Shown here in pieces: positions 1-13,456 of a stretch of DNA of 64,000 bases. The notes beneath the pieces were generated by a model. It was not told where the DNA came from and ran no database searches. It worked only from the letters and a program-made list of their open reading frames with translations. The stretch spans positions 2,239,501 through 2,303,500 of the forward strand of contig NC_087093.1 of NCBI RefSeq assembly GCF_963855985.1, in the 5' to 3' direction. Each line of letters begins with the position of its first letter. Positions within the stretch are counted from its first letter, which is position 1. The translations under genes and the position numbers were made by a program. This DNA comes from Ostrinia nubilalis (taxonomy: Eukaryota; Arthropoda; Insecta; Lepidoptera; Crambidae).

Positions 1-1839
1 ACAGATTCTACTATAGTTCTCAGATGGTTGCAAATGTCACCACATCAGTTAAAGACTTTTGTTCAGAATCGCGTTGTTGAGATAAATGAGTTGACAAGCA
101 ACACAATTTGGCTGCATGTAAACTCGTCAAATAATCCAGCTGACCTGGTTTCCCGTGGAGTACTTTTAAATGAATTGAGTTCATCAACTTTATGGTGGAA
201 CGGACCCACCTTTTTATTTGAAGATAGCATAAAATGGTCACAAAATCAAAATAATATTTTACAGAACTTAAATGATTTACCTGAGTTAAAACTTCCCACT
301 ACAAACTTGTTGTGTAGTAGCGATTCTAATTTACCTATCATTGATTTCAGCCGATTTTCTAAACTAAATCGATTACAAAGAACTTGTGCTTATGTAATGC
401 GTTTTATACATAACATACGAACAAAATCTATTGATGAGCGGTTACACGGGCCGTTATCAGTAGAAGAACTTGATAAATCCTTATTGTTTATAGTTAGACA
501 GGCACAAATAGAATCGTTTCCTGAAGAATACAATGCGCTTTATAATAATCTTGCTATAAATAAATCAAAACGTAATATTTCCAGTTTAGATATATTTTTA
601 GATGCTGACAAAATCATAAGAGTCGGGGGCAGATTAGTTAATTCTGAATTTTCATATGACAAAAAGCACCCCATTTTATTGTGTAGTAAACATATCTTTA
701 CCTATTTATTATTTCAAAGTCAACATTTAAAATTATTGCACGCTGGGCCTCAATTAATTTTATCTCATATCAGAGACAATTGTGGCCACTAGGCGGTAGA
801 AACTTAGCAAAAAAAGTCGTTAACCAGTGTCATATGTTGTCGTTTGAAAGGTAAAATAGTACAACCAATCATGGGTAACTTACCAACTGAACGAGTAACT
901 GCAAATTTTCCTTTCATAAACTGTGGAGTAGACTATGCTGGACCTTTATTTATTTTAAATAAGAAAGGTAGGGGTTCCAGACTAGAAAAATGTTATTTAT
1001 GTCTGTTTTTATGTTTTTCAACTCGAGCGATACACTTGGAACTAGTAACTAGTTTGTCTTCACAGAGTTATATTTTAGCACTGAAACGATTTATTTCCCG
1101 GAGAGGAAAACCTTATCAAATATTTTCCGATAATGGACGTAACTTTGTAGGAACAGCTCGTGAATTTTCAGATTTTTTAAAGAGTAATTCTCAGTCTATC
1201 ATTGATTACGCTTCAGATAATCACATTAAATTTAAATTCATTCCCCCTTACGCGCCTCATTTTGCCGGTTTATGGGAAGCTGGGATCAAGTCCTGTAAGC
1301 ACCATATAACACGTGTGGTAGGAAATGTAAACATGACTTATGAGGAATTCAGCACAGTTTTGGTACAAATTGAAGCTGTCCTGAATTCCCGCCCTATGTA
1401 TCCTTTATCCTCAGACCCCAACGACTACTCTCCACTCACTCCTGCCCACTTCACTATTGGTCGGCCGCTGACTGCACCTGCAGAGAGTGATGTTACCGCT
1501 GCAACCACGAACACACTCAATCGTTACCAGCGAGTTGAACAGCTGAGGCAGACATTTTGGAGGAGATGGTCTACAGAGTACATATCAGAGCTTCAGAAAC
1601 GTACTAAATGGCAACAGAAAACTGAAGACTTGCAAACTGGAACATTGGTTGTCATAAAGGACGATAACCTTCCGCCGCTGAAATGGCGGTTAGGACGCAT
1701 AATAACTCTGATTTCAGGCAGTGACGGCGTACCAAGGGTTGCTGTCATTCGGACGGCCACGGGCGTCATACACAGGGCATTCTCAAAGATATGCCCACTT
1801 CCGGTCGCTGAGGTGCCAGGTTCGAGGCTCGGCGCGTGA
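1..1839 (+). pseudogene. BEL/Pao retrotransposon pol, 3' part (RNase H, integrase, DUF5641), frameshifted
   Basis: The reading frame is open from base 1, so the 5' part lies outside the window. The first segment (1-792) starts in the end of RNase H (TDSTIVLRW) and continues through NPADLVSRG, a hallmark of Pao/BEL polyproteins, into the zinc-binding integrase N-terminus. The second segment (844-1839) is the integrase core. Its catalytic DDE residues are in VDYAGP, FSDNGRNFVG and LWEAGIK, and it is followed by the C-terminal DUF5641 domain (WRRWSTEYI, LPPLKWRLGRI). Two frame changes break it: one base missing near 781-783, producing the TAG at 790-792, and one extra base near 835-838 inside the CHxxC zinc motif. 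The pair restores the frame, but the protein is not continuous. Integrase and RNase H would act in reverse transcription and insertion of the element. The copy is dead unless the two breaks are assembly errors. Confidence 0.93.
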
Positions 1840-1889
1840 CACGACGTGAGCTGAGATGTTGAGAGGGAGTCTCTCAAGGCCCGCCGGAA

Positions 1890-2165
1890 TGTTAAGAAGA
1901 GCCATCTATTGGAGCGCGTGAGAAGCTCCAACCAAAGATCAATGGCAATACTATCACCGAGCACACCGCATCGATTACGTCACGCGATGTCAAGAAACCA
2001 CAACAGATGGCGCTGAAGCACACCTATATAAACGATTGCACGGACGCTTAACGTCTCTCATTCTCATTTGAACTTTCAACTGAAATATTGTAAACGCTTT
2101 ATTGTAACGTAATAAATCCCAGTATATCTTCAAAGTCGCCTGATTTACCCGTGTTGATCCATACA
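1890..2165 (+). repeat. probable 3' LTR of the BEL/Pao element
   Basis: Fifty bases after the pol stop, a TGTTAAGAAG start is followed by a TATATAAA box (2025-2032) and an AATAAA polyadenylation signal (2111-2116). That order (TG start, promoter, polyA signal) is what an LTR should contain. The right end is uncertain (about 2155-2170, near a CATACACA). No second LTR copy is in the window to fix the ends. Confidence 0.65.
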
Positions 2166-4988
2166 CACAAGAAGATTAGGAGTCGCAGACAATAGCTAGA
2201 AATTAGAAGCCTAGGAACACACTCTGAACACGCAAACACAAAGTGTTGCCTTATTTTAAAGACTGCCACGGCATGCATTGTTGTCAGTTTTTGAGTTTAA
2301 AAACTACATTTAAAAAACACGACCTCCTTTAGTGACATAAGCTTTAAAATTCATCGGTCGACGCTTTGACAGCTGCCCGTCAACTTCACAATAGTGCCGC
2401 CAGTATAAACGCTTCCTGCGACCGGAGGCGTCAGACCGCGTGTACGTCACTAAATTATTCCGCTGCCCCTGTGGACGGTTTAATGAATTTTTAATCAAAT
2501 TACAACACCGGCCCCGTGAGAAATTTTACAGATAAATCTTTACTGTTATCGTGATATAATAGCAGGATCATTGTGTCTGACGTAAGACCGGTTCCGAGTT
2601 TCGAAATGAGATTTTATTTGAGATGTTTACGTTGAATTATTTGAGTTTTGATGCTCGTAAGAGAATGTTTGCATTATTTAATTTGGGATTTTCTGTACGT
2701 TACATTATTAGGTCGTTTTGGAAGACTCTCACACGTAGGTGCTCAGGTGTAATTATTTTTCCGTAGTCTTAATTGTAGAGACACGAGACATTAGTATTTT
2801 CTAGAAATGTATGTGTTTTAAGGACTCTGAAAATGACTTTTATTAACGTGCTAGGGCAAACTAAAGAAGGATATGGGAACCCATTACACGGCAAAACAAA
2901 CTGTAAGTTACAAATTTTTATTTTATCTCTTCAACCATTACAGCAAAAAATTCTGAAAGCAAAAGATAACAACAAAGTATATTTTGCGTTGTCTCAAAGA
3001 CATGGTAGAGTATATTGGTTCCCCCATAATAGATGTGAGTACTAAAGGTTTAATATCTCTTCAAGCATAACAGCAAAAATTCTGAAGGCAAGGACTAACA
3101 AATACCTTGTTACTTTTAGATACCATTTTTAGATATTTACGGCGCGAAGCCCCTCAAGAACTCAATTTCGAACGCGTCCTGCACCCAGACTACCGGAGAT
3201 ATGAGGCTGGAAGTGGCCAAGATAAGCGGAGAGGATAGACAAGCGGAGACGGCGCATTATTTATAATCTAATATGCATGGAACCGCTGAACGCCCTTTCT
3301 CGAAAATAATAAATAAATACGGGAGCGCGGCCTCAGGAATATTGGAGCCATGAAACCAGCGGGGAAAACAGAGCGTTTCTTAAGTTTGAAAATTTTTAAA
3401 GATAGCGGAAAAAAAATAGCAAAAACTGAATAAAAAATTAGCTCAGTAAACGTACGTATTTATATTGAAAACACTTATTTGACATTACTACAAAACCTTC
3501 TACTGTAACAAAAAACTCTTTATTTTACATTCATACAACCTTCTACTGACTGACGATCTAGGAAGATCGCGGGAGGAAGCACCCAGATACTGCGTAACTG
3601 GTCGTTGTAGAATTAATCCTTGTAAGTATTTAGCTTAAAACGTTCTAGACTAGAAGAAGCTCTACGAGTATTTTCCAGTTTTCCATCAAAATACAAAATC
3701 ATCAAAAAATAACTTTACAAGCAACGCCAGTCTTATTTTTTTATTGTATCCTCTATTTTTGTGGCCCCAAGAAACAGCCGTCTAAAACAAACGTCGTCAA
3801 ATTGAAATGTCTTAACAAACACTAGATTTGTAATGAACATTTTGTCTGAAGGAATTCTATAGAAGATCGCAAACTTTTCAGGCTTCTTTTGGATAGTTAA
3901 TCCGTTTAATTTTGTTGTTTTCAAAGTTTAAACTTCTTACATTTATGTGAATATGCGGGGGTGCTGTGCTGATATCCATCCTCAACACGTGTAAATAAAG
4001 GATATTTGTCACATAAGATAATCATAGTATTTGATATAGTTTTCTGATCTCATATTTAATTCAGTATTTCCTGTTTTCGGGCCCAACAATAATATGCATA
4101 ATAGCACCTTACATACTTAAATTTCTACTATCTATCTATACAATGGCTTAAATCTCCCCCTATTGCTTAAAAAAAACCAAAACCTATAGACAATCTCTGA
4201 ATCACGGAAAGAATTATCCCCTTTTTGATTTTTTACGATAATTTCAGCGAAAGAATTGAAAAGTAAACAAAATTAGGGATACTTCCCACCAAGACCACTA
4301 ATGCTATTTCTTTTTGAACTCACCAAATTCCGCAGTAATCAATCAGTACTTTGAGCAAGCCCCCGGCGGATAACGGAATCAATCTATCTATTAAAACAAA
4401 TTTCAAAAGGGCAATCGAAAGTGCGTTAGCAAAAATCCCATTTAATAATTAATTTTACAAACTTCACTCGGATAAGCTGGGAAAGTCGGAAATATTGAAA
4501 AAAAGGGCCGATCACACTTTTATTGGGCCATAACCGCGGCTATTATGGGGGTCTAGTATAGCTTCGAAGCCCCTCAGTGTTCGGATAATATTTTTAGTCG
4601 TAACACTAAAATTAAAATAATCATAAAACGGTGTAAAACTCAGCTACTGGTAATTTGGTGTATCCTTTACAGCTGACAGTAGCGCGAAAGTGCAACCAAA
4701 AAGTACTCACCCATTACATAATTATACGAGGTTTAATTAAGCCCTTTTTGAGGTGATAGCAACTTAATGTTTTATTCTTTATTTCAGCAATGCAAGCAAG
4801 TCTTTTGTGACATTATTGGTATAGTAAAAATCCACAGTTTAATGGAAATATGAATAATTATAAATGAATACTTATGTAAATTATCTTGGGATACTTTAGG
4901 TGTCTTTATAAATAATATTGACTGACATACGTCTGAGGGCATAATGTGAGTGTACACTGTACACCAACCGTCATCGCTAGCATTAAAG
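2166..4988. other. intergenic, no gene recognised
   Basis: No reading frame over about 70 codons and no recognisable domain. A diverged direct duplication of about 60 bp (near 2925-2990 and 3050-3110, sharing ACAGCAAAA..TTCTGAA) is the only local structure I see. The rest is AT-rich sequence without clear repeats. Confidence 0.5.
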
Positions 4989-5395
4989 GCCTCCACAGAC
5001 CAAACGCAGGGCAGTAGCAGCGCAGTTTGAATGCGGCGGGCCCGCGCAAGTTGTAATATAAAAAACTCTTTGAAGTGTGTCACACCAAATTTGAACGCGG
5101 GCCCGCGCTCCAACCGCGCCGCACTGCAACTGCCGAACTACAAACGAGGCGGCGCGGGTGCGGGACAGGAACGGCGCGAACGCGGGCCCGCGCTGTTGTA
5201 TTACTATAGCGGCCATATTAGCATGACACACCGGACGCAGGGCGGTAACAGAGCGTTGAAAGCGGTTTTCGAATATTTAAATTTTTGACAACCGCCCGCG
5301 TTGCAACTGCTTTGAAACTGCGCTGCTTTCAGTGTGCCTCAGCCGCGCTGCACTGACCCGCACTGCTTCTGACCCGCGTTTGATCTGTGGGAGCC
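4989..5395. mobile_element. GC-rich MITE-like element with imperfect terminal inverted repeats
   Basis: The left end (CTCCACAGACCAAACGC) and the right end, read in reverse complement (CTCCCACAGATCAAACGC), form imperfect inverted repeats around a strikingly GC-rich core. The core has repeated GCGGGCCCGCGC palindromes and CGCGCCGCACTGCAACTGC tracts. Base composition contrasts sharply with the AT-rich flanks. The short open frames inside are by-products of the GC bias. The family and target duplication are not clear. Confidence 0.6.
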
Positions 5396-7197
5396 TTAGA
5401 CATTAAATGTAGAGATTATACAGTGTCCCTACCGGATACTTTTAAGACGAAAATCTTCATAGATGTTTTTGACGCACTAGCTAGAGACGACGGTCAATGT
5501 AAACTCGCACTAAGCCCTCTGATGATAATATACGAATGTATCAAAGGGATTGAGGTTCGGCAATACACGAGAACCCTTGTGTTATTGGTCAGAAATACCT
5601 ACACTGAATAACCAGTAGCCCTGACAAATTCATACACCAGCAAAAGCTGTTTGCCTTGCCTGTGTGTAATCAAACTTTGAGGGACACGCGAGTTTAAACT
5701 CTATTGCATTTGAGTCCATCGTGAAATATATGACGGTAGAGTCAATACGCTTGTTTGCTGTGAGGTATATTGATGTTGTTGCGGCACACCGAATATTAAA
5801 TTTTGGCTCTATTCAATCAGGATATCAGTTCAACGCATTGATTTCTGGTAATTCAATATGTTTACACCGATGCGATCCTGTACATATAAATTATATTGCG
5901 GAATGTAAATAAACAAATGTTTGCATTTGGTATTTAGTTTAGTAGCAAAAATAAAAAGCTTAACATGTACGTGGTTGTAAACACAATCTACTTATTTATT
6001 TAGAAGTTACTTGGGAGCATAGCATTTCATAGAGATCATTGGATTTTCTAGTAAATATAAATACGTTAAGATGGATGTATGATTGAATTATTTTCGAAAT
6101 CAAGACAAATTCCTATTCAATTAAGTACTTGTAAAAGTATTAGCGGAAATGAAATGAAAATTAGGTCTCTACTCATGATATAATTTAAGTACATGCTGCC
6201 AGTAGGTATCTTTGCCCCTTGTTGCAAAAAATCTTTGCAGGTACATTGCTGAAAGCATAGCACAACTACCTACCTATACATCTTACTCAAAAATATTTTT
6301 AAATATGCATAACCAAATGCCATTGCTATCCCAAACCGTGGAAAGCAAACGATCGAACACTCGAGAGCGATCGGCAAACGTTCGCTCCAATCCGCGCGAC
6401 CTATGCGCTGGCACGCGCTGCGACGCCCTCTGTGTTTTATGACGCATATATTTTTGGACGATGTTTGCGAGCACTCGAACTGGGAGTGCTGAAAACTATG
6501 TTTGGTTAATGGAAAATAATGGATCTATGTATACTTTTTGAAAGTTCTACTGAGCTTTACGCTAGGCTTACATAGCATTGGCACGATCCTGGCTTATGTA
6601 GTAAGAATTACAGAAATTGTAGCCAATGTTGTTCTGGTACCTAGCTAGAGGTTAGAGCAAATCCCTCTAGCAATTAAGGCCCACAAAACACACGTAAGAC
6701 CTTGTAATATGAGAAAACTCATGTTCGTAATTTGTTTTCTTATTTCTTAATACGTAACTACGAGTTTTATAGCCTTTTTTAGCAAAAACCAAAAGCTTAA
6801 ACATTAAACCATATTTCGCTCTCCGGCATCACTAAAGATACTTACTGCACATAATATTTCTATTCAGCGAGCCCGAGCCTCGCAGATTTTCAAAATAAAT
6901 GTTACCTCCGCAGAGAAACTCGGCGTATTCCTTGCGGATTCCAGATAATAAATTTTAGAATGGCAAAGTGATTTAGACGAATGATTTCGGATTTGTGGAT
7001 TGCGCCATAAAATTAAATGACGTATTGAATGTTTCTGAACGCTCCATTGATCTTTATTTGTCGATAAAGATGTTTTCTGGCTTTGTTGATGTTGCGAAAG
7101 TATTGTGATAAATCGTCTTGAGAAGTATGCCTATGACTAGGCCGCTATAGCAAAACGATACTAAAATCTCGATTGAAACTTATGCATAGATCCTGTC
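5396..7197. other. intergenic, no gene recognised
   Basis: Short frames only, none with a recognisable motif. A locally GC-rich patch at about 6340-6475 interrupts AT-rich DNA and may be an old repeat, but I found no inverted ends. Confidence 0.45.
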
Positions 7198-7310
7198 CAG
7201 TAGGCCTAAGATGCGCGCCGCGATAAGCGGTTATCACACCATTTTATCGATTTTGCCCATACATTTTGACGTCGATAAAAGTTATCACGGCGCGCATCTT
7301 AGGCCTACTG
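7198..7310. mobile_element. 113-bp MITE, copy 1
   Basis: Near-perfect inverted repeats of about 28 bp (starting CAGTAGGCCTAAGATGCGCG) bound an element of 113 bp with a short AT-rich centre. A second copy of the same length lies at 56411-56523 and differs at only a few bases, so this is a defined mobile family. It carries no coding capacity. Confidence 0.85.
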
Positions 7311-8048
7311 TGATTAGTTTCATATCGAGATTCAACCAATTTAACTCAAAATCAACTTTAAGTGAATCAGTAAAGAAAAATATTGAAATTTGTTTTCTGG
7401 CACTTTTGAAATGGTGAAATGAGTAGGTACTCTTACTCCTTGTTGAACTTGAGTAGAAAAGTTTTTGTTCTTAAAATGTTTCTTCAAAACAACAATGTTG
7501 AATCTTTTCTTTGCGTGATTAAATAATAAACCGATCCTGTGAATACGCCTTAGTAGGTAGCATACGGAATAATTCAACACTGGTAGTTTTAAGTAATAAT
7601 AAGGGAGCTTTCAAAACTGTTCCGTAACACCCGCTTTAAACGGGCGTATGTATATTTCCCTTCCAAAACACAATCTGATTGACCTGTCCCGTGATATATA
7701 GGTACTACATAAACCAATATAAACCAACTCGATCGCTGCCTCGCCTGCACCGTTATTAAATGTTTACATTCGAACGTACCGTGGGTAATGCAAACAATGT
7801 GGATTTTCCCTCAATACCGCCTAATCCTTCAGTATTTTCAGGGCCATAATTTATTCCTTTTGTGACATCAAAGGTACAATTTAACGTTTTTACATTACCC
7901 GCATTCATGTAAAAGCATAACGAGCTATTTATCCAGCAGGATTAATACATCGATATCTGAAATTATAATGGGTTCGTGTTTGCGAAATACAGGGTGACTT
8001 TGCAATCAGTATCCAAATTTTTAAGAGTGACTCAGAATCAATAACTTA

Positions 8049-8267
8049 GGCCCAGTTTTTTGATTCATAGTTAAAATAACTAATTGTTAAATTTTGCTAC
8101 TAAAGGTTAAATATTAACAAAAGGTAAACTAATAGTTGAAAAATGTACTAAAAGTCAAGCTAACCATTGTCCGAAAAAAATATTTTTCTGATATTTAATC
8201 ACTTGTCATTTGACATCTGTTAAATATAACTATTGGTTATTTTAACTACGAATCAAAAAACTGGACC
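8049..8267. mobile_element. 219-bp MITE with TTA target duplication (PIF/Harbinger-like)
   Basis: Ends GGCCCAGTTTTTTGATTC and (reverse complement) GGTCCAGTTTTTTGATTC continue as about 40 bp of matching inverted repeats. The element is flanked on both sides by TTA (8046-8048, 8268-8270). A 3-bp TTA duplication with GG-starting ends is the pattern of PIF/Harbinger MITEs. The family assignment is inferred from that pattern only. Confidence 0.8.
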
Positions 8268-8379
8268 TTAATCGATTTTTGTAAAGAAAAAAGTTTTTTT
8301 TTATATTTAACTAACTTATTTTTATCCGCTGCGCGCGGTTTCAAAATTGGCACACGTGGATAAGTTGCTTCTTTCATAG

Positions 8380-9915
8380 AAAAATACGTACACACAGTTA
8401 ACTACAAAGCTTAATAGACATAATTTTTTGAAACTATCTCAAAATTTAATAATCCCAATCATTTGTCATTTAGCTAATACTTGCTTTAGACTTGGCATAT
8501 TTCCTACATCGCTTAAACGAGCAATTGTAACACCTGTGCACAAGGGTGGTGACAAAGGCTGCGTCAGCAACTATCGCCCCATTTCGGTCTTAACTTCAAT
8601 TTCAAAAATATTGGAAAAACTTATTAATAGTAGACTAGTAAATTTTTTAAATAATTTTAACATATTGTCCCCCTCGCAATTTGGATTTAGACAGAAACTA
8701 TCAACTGAAGATGCTATTCTAACTTTAACGTCATCAATAGTCGAACATGTAGACAAAGGTAATAAATGTCTTGGAGTATTTTTAGATCTAAAAAAAGCCT
8801 TTGACACAATCTCGGTCTCCACCCTTGTGCTCCGGCTTGAAAAATATGGTATTAGAGGTGTCCCCTTGGCCCTTTTGACTAGTTACCTTCAAGACAGAAA
8901 ACAACAAGTTAAGATAGCAGATAACGTGAGTGACTTGGTTGAAATCTCGTCTTTTGGTGTCCCACAGGGAAGCGTCCTAGGGCCAACCCTATTTTTACTG
9001 TACATCAATGAACTATGTAACATGAAAATCCCAAATGCAAAAATAATTTCTTATGCTGATGATACAGCCATTATCTTTACTGGAAAATCATGGGACGATG
9101 TGCAAGGGACAGCAGTTGAAGGACTTACAACTATAAAAAAATGGTTAAACTCAAACCTACTCACACTAAACATTAAAAAAAGTAATTTTATTTGCTTCAC
9201 ACCTAATAAACGCACACAACCGGAAGAAAACTTTCAAATCAAACTACATATTTGTGACAGTTCCCAACAAAACACATGTACATGTCTTTGTATTGAGAGA
9301 GTTTCCACTACTCGATATCTAGGCGTTATTATAGATTCTCATCTGTCTTGGCATTCACACTTGGACATGCTAATGAATCGAATAAGAAAACTTACATGGA
9401 TTTTTAAAAAGCTTAGGCATGTCACAACTAAGGACCTCATAAATAAAATCTATATAGCTCTAGCTCAATCAGTTTTTTGCTATGGAATCTCAGTTTGGGG
9501 GGGCTCAACTAAAACGAAACTTCTGGAGGTTGAAAGAACGCAAAGACGGTTACTTAAAGTAATGCACTCTCTGCCTTTCAGACATTCTACTGAAGAACTT
9601 TATAAACACGGAGATCTCCTTTCTATAAGAAAACTATATATATTAGCTGCCATATTGAAAATACATAAAAGTATATACTATGACCCTAAAATTAATAACA
9701 AAAGAAGAAAGGACAAAGCTGCTCCTACTATTCCTTCCAAAACAGCCTTTGCTAGCAGGCAATTCACTAGACAAGCTGGTTTCTTGTACAATAAAATTAA
9801 CAAAATACTGAGCATTTATCCGCTTACATCTCACTCTTGTAAAGAGAAACTTACACTCTGGTTAAAATCGCTTAGCTATTTGGATACCGAAACACTTTTA
9901 AAAAATAATATATAA
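8380..9915 (+). pseudogene. 5'-truncated non-LTR retrotransposon reverse transcriptase (CR1/Jockey group)
   Basis: An uninterrupted frame of about 500 codons encodes most of a LINE reverse transcriptase. Visible motifs are the NYRPISVLTSISKILEKL block, GFRQKLSTEDAI, FLDLKKAFDTIS (catalytic Asp), GVPQGSVLGPTLFLLYIN, the YADD active site (ISYADDTAI), KKWLNSNLL and the STTRYLGVIID block, then the usual C-terminal CYGISVWGG region. The apparent first codon near 8428 is TTG and the frame is open only back to 8380, where it meets a stop. So this is a truncation point, not a real start: the endonuclease and ORF1 are missing. The 3' region runs through a CA microsatellite to TTTTTGATTTTTGA plus poly-T ending near 10293, consistent with the short-repeat tails of CR1-type elements. 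The long intact frame suggests a recent, dead-on-arrival insertion. The clade (Daphne-like) is a guess from the motifs. Confidence 0.88.
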
Positions 9916-9994
9916 AATTTATCAAAATACCTGAAAGTTAAAAAGGCATATAAAACGTAAAATCACTCTCTATCATAACTTAACATAATACAAC

Positions 9995-9997
<3 letters not shown>

Positions 9998-10028
<31 letters not shown>

Positions 10029-10045
10029 TACACACACACACACAC
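9998..10045. repeat. (CA)n microsatellite
   Basis: About 24 CA units interrupted by a single CGCATA, lying in the 3' untranslated region of the LINE that ends upstream. Confidence 0.95.
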
Positions 10046-10294
10046 TTACAAACACCATATTTTCTAATTCACCTTATATTTTTTCTTTACCTTCTACTTC
10101 AAGTTTGTAATCTAATTAATAACCATTTTGTTTTTTGTTTGTTAAACTTACCCAAAACTAGCACTGTCTGAATGGGCGGTGACTACCTGATACAGGTATA
10201 CTTTTACTTACTAGGTATGTCACCACAATTTTTGTAAAAGTTGGTTTGTTAACGAATAAAACATTTTTGATTTTTGATTTTTTTTTTTTTTTTA

Positions 10295-12712
10295 TAATGG
10301 TACGCGAAAATAAGCCTTAATTTAAAATATTAAGATATGGACACCCACTTAGATTTTCAATACCTACTGATTACAAAATCACCCTGTATATTCGTCTGTT
10401 ATTTGTGTAAGAACTTACACGTCTACGTTAACCACCGATCAAACTAACGGATCATGAAAGTCATATTTACTCTCGTATCAAGTTAATCTAAAGTTTTTAG
10501 TATGCATTTAACGTTAGCAAAGACTCACTTTGATATTTTAATATGGATTCTCTCTCTTAATTTGTTTTACAACATTATTTTCAAAAGTCAAATTACTTAT
10601 GCTTATGTAACTTGAGTAGTTGACTTAAAAAGGAAATTAATACATTTTCATATGTATTGTATTGTACTCTAAAAACTTACATTTTTCTCATTTCATTTTT
10701 CATCTCATTTTTATGTTATCTCACAAGTAGTGAATAATCTCAACTAAAAATCTCTCTCATCACCTCACTGCGCTTAATAGAGCGAATATTCAAGTTGCAA
10801 ATTATTCATTCTATGTACAGTTTGCCGGTTCGTGAGCACTTTATCGACAAGACCGCGATTTTAAGCATCATTAAACATCGATAATTGACGGGTCCTCTAT
10901 TAATATTGACTCCGAGAAGCCCCTAGAACGCCTCTTGGTGTTAACGTTTAAGTGAAAGATATTATAATTTTCCACATGTTCGATTATCCCGAAGGCTTTA
11001 GGGAATAGTGTACAATGTAACTTTGGGTTAGTTTAATTGTGTGTGATTTTGAAGGGTGTGTTTATTATGAGCCCGTAAGATTTGACTATGAAACCAATTG
11101 CTGTGTTAAGGTGAAAGGAAAATGGATACGCCTTCATCTTGTAAAGGTCAGGTCAATTTCAATCATTAACTCATAAATATACATAGGTCGTAAATTTACA
11201 CAATGTTTTTGTAATGATCGCAAAAGTGGGAATTGCGAGATTAAATAAAGTTGATGTCAATGAATATAGTGAGTCAAAAGAGGTCTGTGAGTGTCACAAT
11301 CACATATTATGAGCTCAATCAGACCGATTGATTTTAGACAGTCAATTCCAATAAAGTTTAAAGATGCTCTAAACTTAACTAGAAGAATTTTTTTGTGTAG
11401 GTACCTATTTCAACTGGAAATCAAAGTTTTTGAAATAATAGACTAATTTTTAACCATCAAAGCATCGAGGCTTCCCAACACTAAGAAAACTCACAAAAAA
11501 CATCCCCTAAATCACGAATAGTCCAGTACATTTTAGCCACTAGTAAATTTACATGGGCTGTTATAATTGTTGTGTCCCAAAGACAGATGATCTTTGCCAA
11601 GACATTTATTTCTCGAAGCTAAACAAGTTAATCGTCGTTTGGACATAAATTGAGATTAACTGTTAATCGATACACTGTACAGAAGAAGGTTGCGCTGAGG
11701 GCTATACATTTTGTAATTTGCACCCGGTCTAGGGACAATTAACGCTGGTTTTCTTTTGCTTTTGTTTTTAATCCAAAATTATACAATCTGCGCTTAAAAT
11801 TTTCAAGCAATTCGTTTCAAGTACGTTAATTTGAAATCAATCAATGTAAATGAATCAAACAATTTGAAGGTATTCGCTTTGCGAATTTGTTCATGAGTGT
11901 AAAAGCTAAACTTTACACTTTGGCAAATAGATGAAATCCGGCCAGTATCTGTTTGAGTTTTCATCCACGTGAGTAATTTATTGAAACAATGTGCTAGGTA
12001 CAGTAACCAAAGCTCGCAGAACGAACGCTCGTAAACCAATTAATGCTCGCATAGAGTACCTACCGTGTCTAAGAAAGAAACGTCAAGCTAAAAACTATAT
12101 AATTTTATTTGAATTGAGCCAATAACCTATTTAACCAATGTAACAAACATTCCAGAACCCTAAACAAGCAGGTACACACTAACTTATCACACAGTAACTA
12201 AACTGTTCCCCTCAATAATTCCAGCCATGTTTCAGACAGAAGCACTGGCATGCAGTGGGTCGTTGATAAGCTGAAAAAGAAAAAGAAAAGGCAAAATGAG
12301 CCTGAGCCGAAGTCCTGTGGCAAAGGAATAAAAAGTGTGCAGCCTCAAATGATTTTGCCTCGAAAACGAACATTACTCGTTACAAAAGTTGAAAAACAAA
12401 GCGAGTAAGACGTTTCGAACGACTGCGGGAGTCGTCGGCCCCATTGACCCCAGTCCCGGGATGCATTCAGTTGCACAATCGTCTTGCAAGTAAGGCAAGA
12501 GACGTAGCGGTTTGCATAATACCCAAGGTTGGTTAAGGAAAACGTCGATGAAAAGTATATCAAATGAATATTATGGTGATGGTGTGAGTAATTAATGTTT
12601 TCCTTAATTTGTTATTTTATTTACTTTTTAAGTTGTGTATTGTTATCTTATTTATGTCTTATATGTTATAATTTTATTTACGTTAACTTTGACAAATATG
12701 TTACTTCTATCT
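10295..12712. other. intergenic, no gene recognised
   Basis: AT-rich, only short frames without motifs. No inverted or tandem repeat stood out by eye. Confidence 0.45.
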
Positions 12713-12935
12713 TTCCGCCAGCGGCTTCGCCCGCGTGAAATTTTGTCTGTCACAGAAAAACTTTATCACGCGCGTCCTTTTTTTAAAAACCGGGATAAAA
12801 ACTATCCTATGTCCTTTCCCGGGACTCAAACTAAGTATCTCTATGCCAAATTTCATCAAAATCGGTTCAGTAGTTTAGGCGTGAAAGCAAGACAGACAGA
12901 CAGAGTTACTTTCGCATTTATAATATTAGTATAGA
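12713..12935 (-). mobile_element. Helitron-like fragment, minus strand
   Basis: The stretch carries GCGGCTTCGCCCGCGTGAAA on the left and CGCATTTATAATATTAG on the right, with the ATCAAAATCGGTTCAGTAGT and GACAGACAGACAG motifs between. I recognise this layout from lepidopteran Helitron-like repeats read backwards: the TAATATTATAAA motif is near the element's 5' end and the GCGGGC hairpin near its 3' end. Its ends are worn (no clean CTAG), unlike the related copy at 56771-56960. The 99-codon open frame across it is not a gene. Confidence 0.6.
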
Positions 12936-13314
12936 AGTATAGATTTTGGTCAGATTTAATCAAACTGTATAATATTTACTATAATAACAAAAAAAAAATA
13001 AGGTCATCAATTTTAATACTTATAATGTTTGTAATATTACCACAAGCGATGTACGCTTCACAACCATCGAATATCGTGACGAAATAATAATAAATATCAC
13101 GATGATTCCATAACAATTCGAGTCTGAAATTGCGTTGAGAACGGCAGATCGTGAGTTGTGTCGTAAAAAGAGTCGTTGCACCCGTTAACCCCGAAACTCT
13201 GGATGCATCAGAATAAAATAGCTTTAGTACGCAAGTGAGGGGCTGTAGCGAGTTAGGTAACAGCGTACATTAAGGGTTAAACATAATTATTGCAACTATC
13301 TCAGCTTTTACTTA

Positions 13315-13456
13315 TGGCGCAGTTACACTATGCGGGAAACTGACCAAGATGAAGTAAGAGCACGCACACCGAAGTATGGGCGACGCACGGCGAAACTAAT
13401 TGAAATGCGTGTTTACACAATGTTCGGTCAGTATCTCGCATAGTGTAACTACACCA
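13315..13456. mobile_element. 142-bp MITE with TA target duplication
   Basis: Inverted repeats of about 31 bp (TGGCGCAGTTACACTATGCG on the left; TGGTGTAGTTACACTATGCG on the right in reverse complement) are flanked by TA at 13313-13314 and 13457-13458. The size and TA duplication fit a Tc1/mariner-type or similar MITE. Confidence 0.8.

Noticed and set aside
12635..12934. 99-codon open frame
   Set aside because: It lies across a Helitron-like repeat; the apparent peptide is translated repeat (GACAGACAGA, TTTATAATATTAG) and recurs in related form at 56.8 kb.
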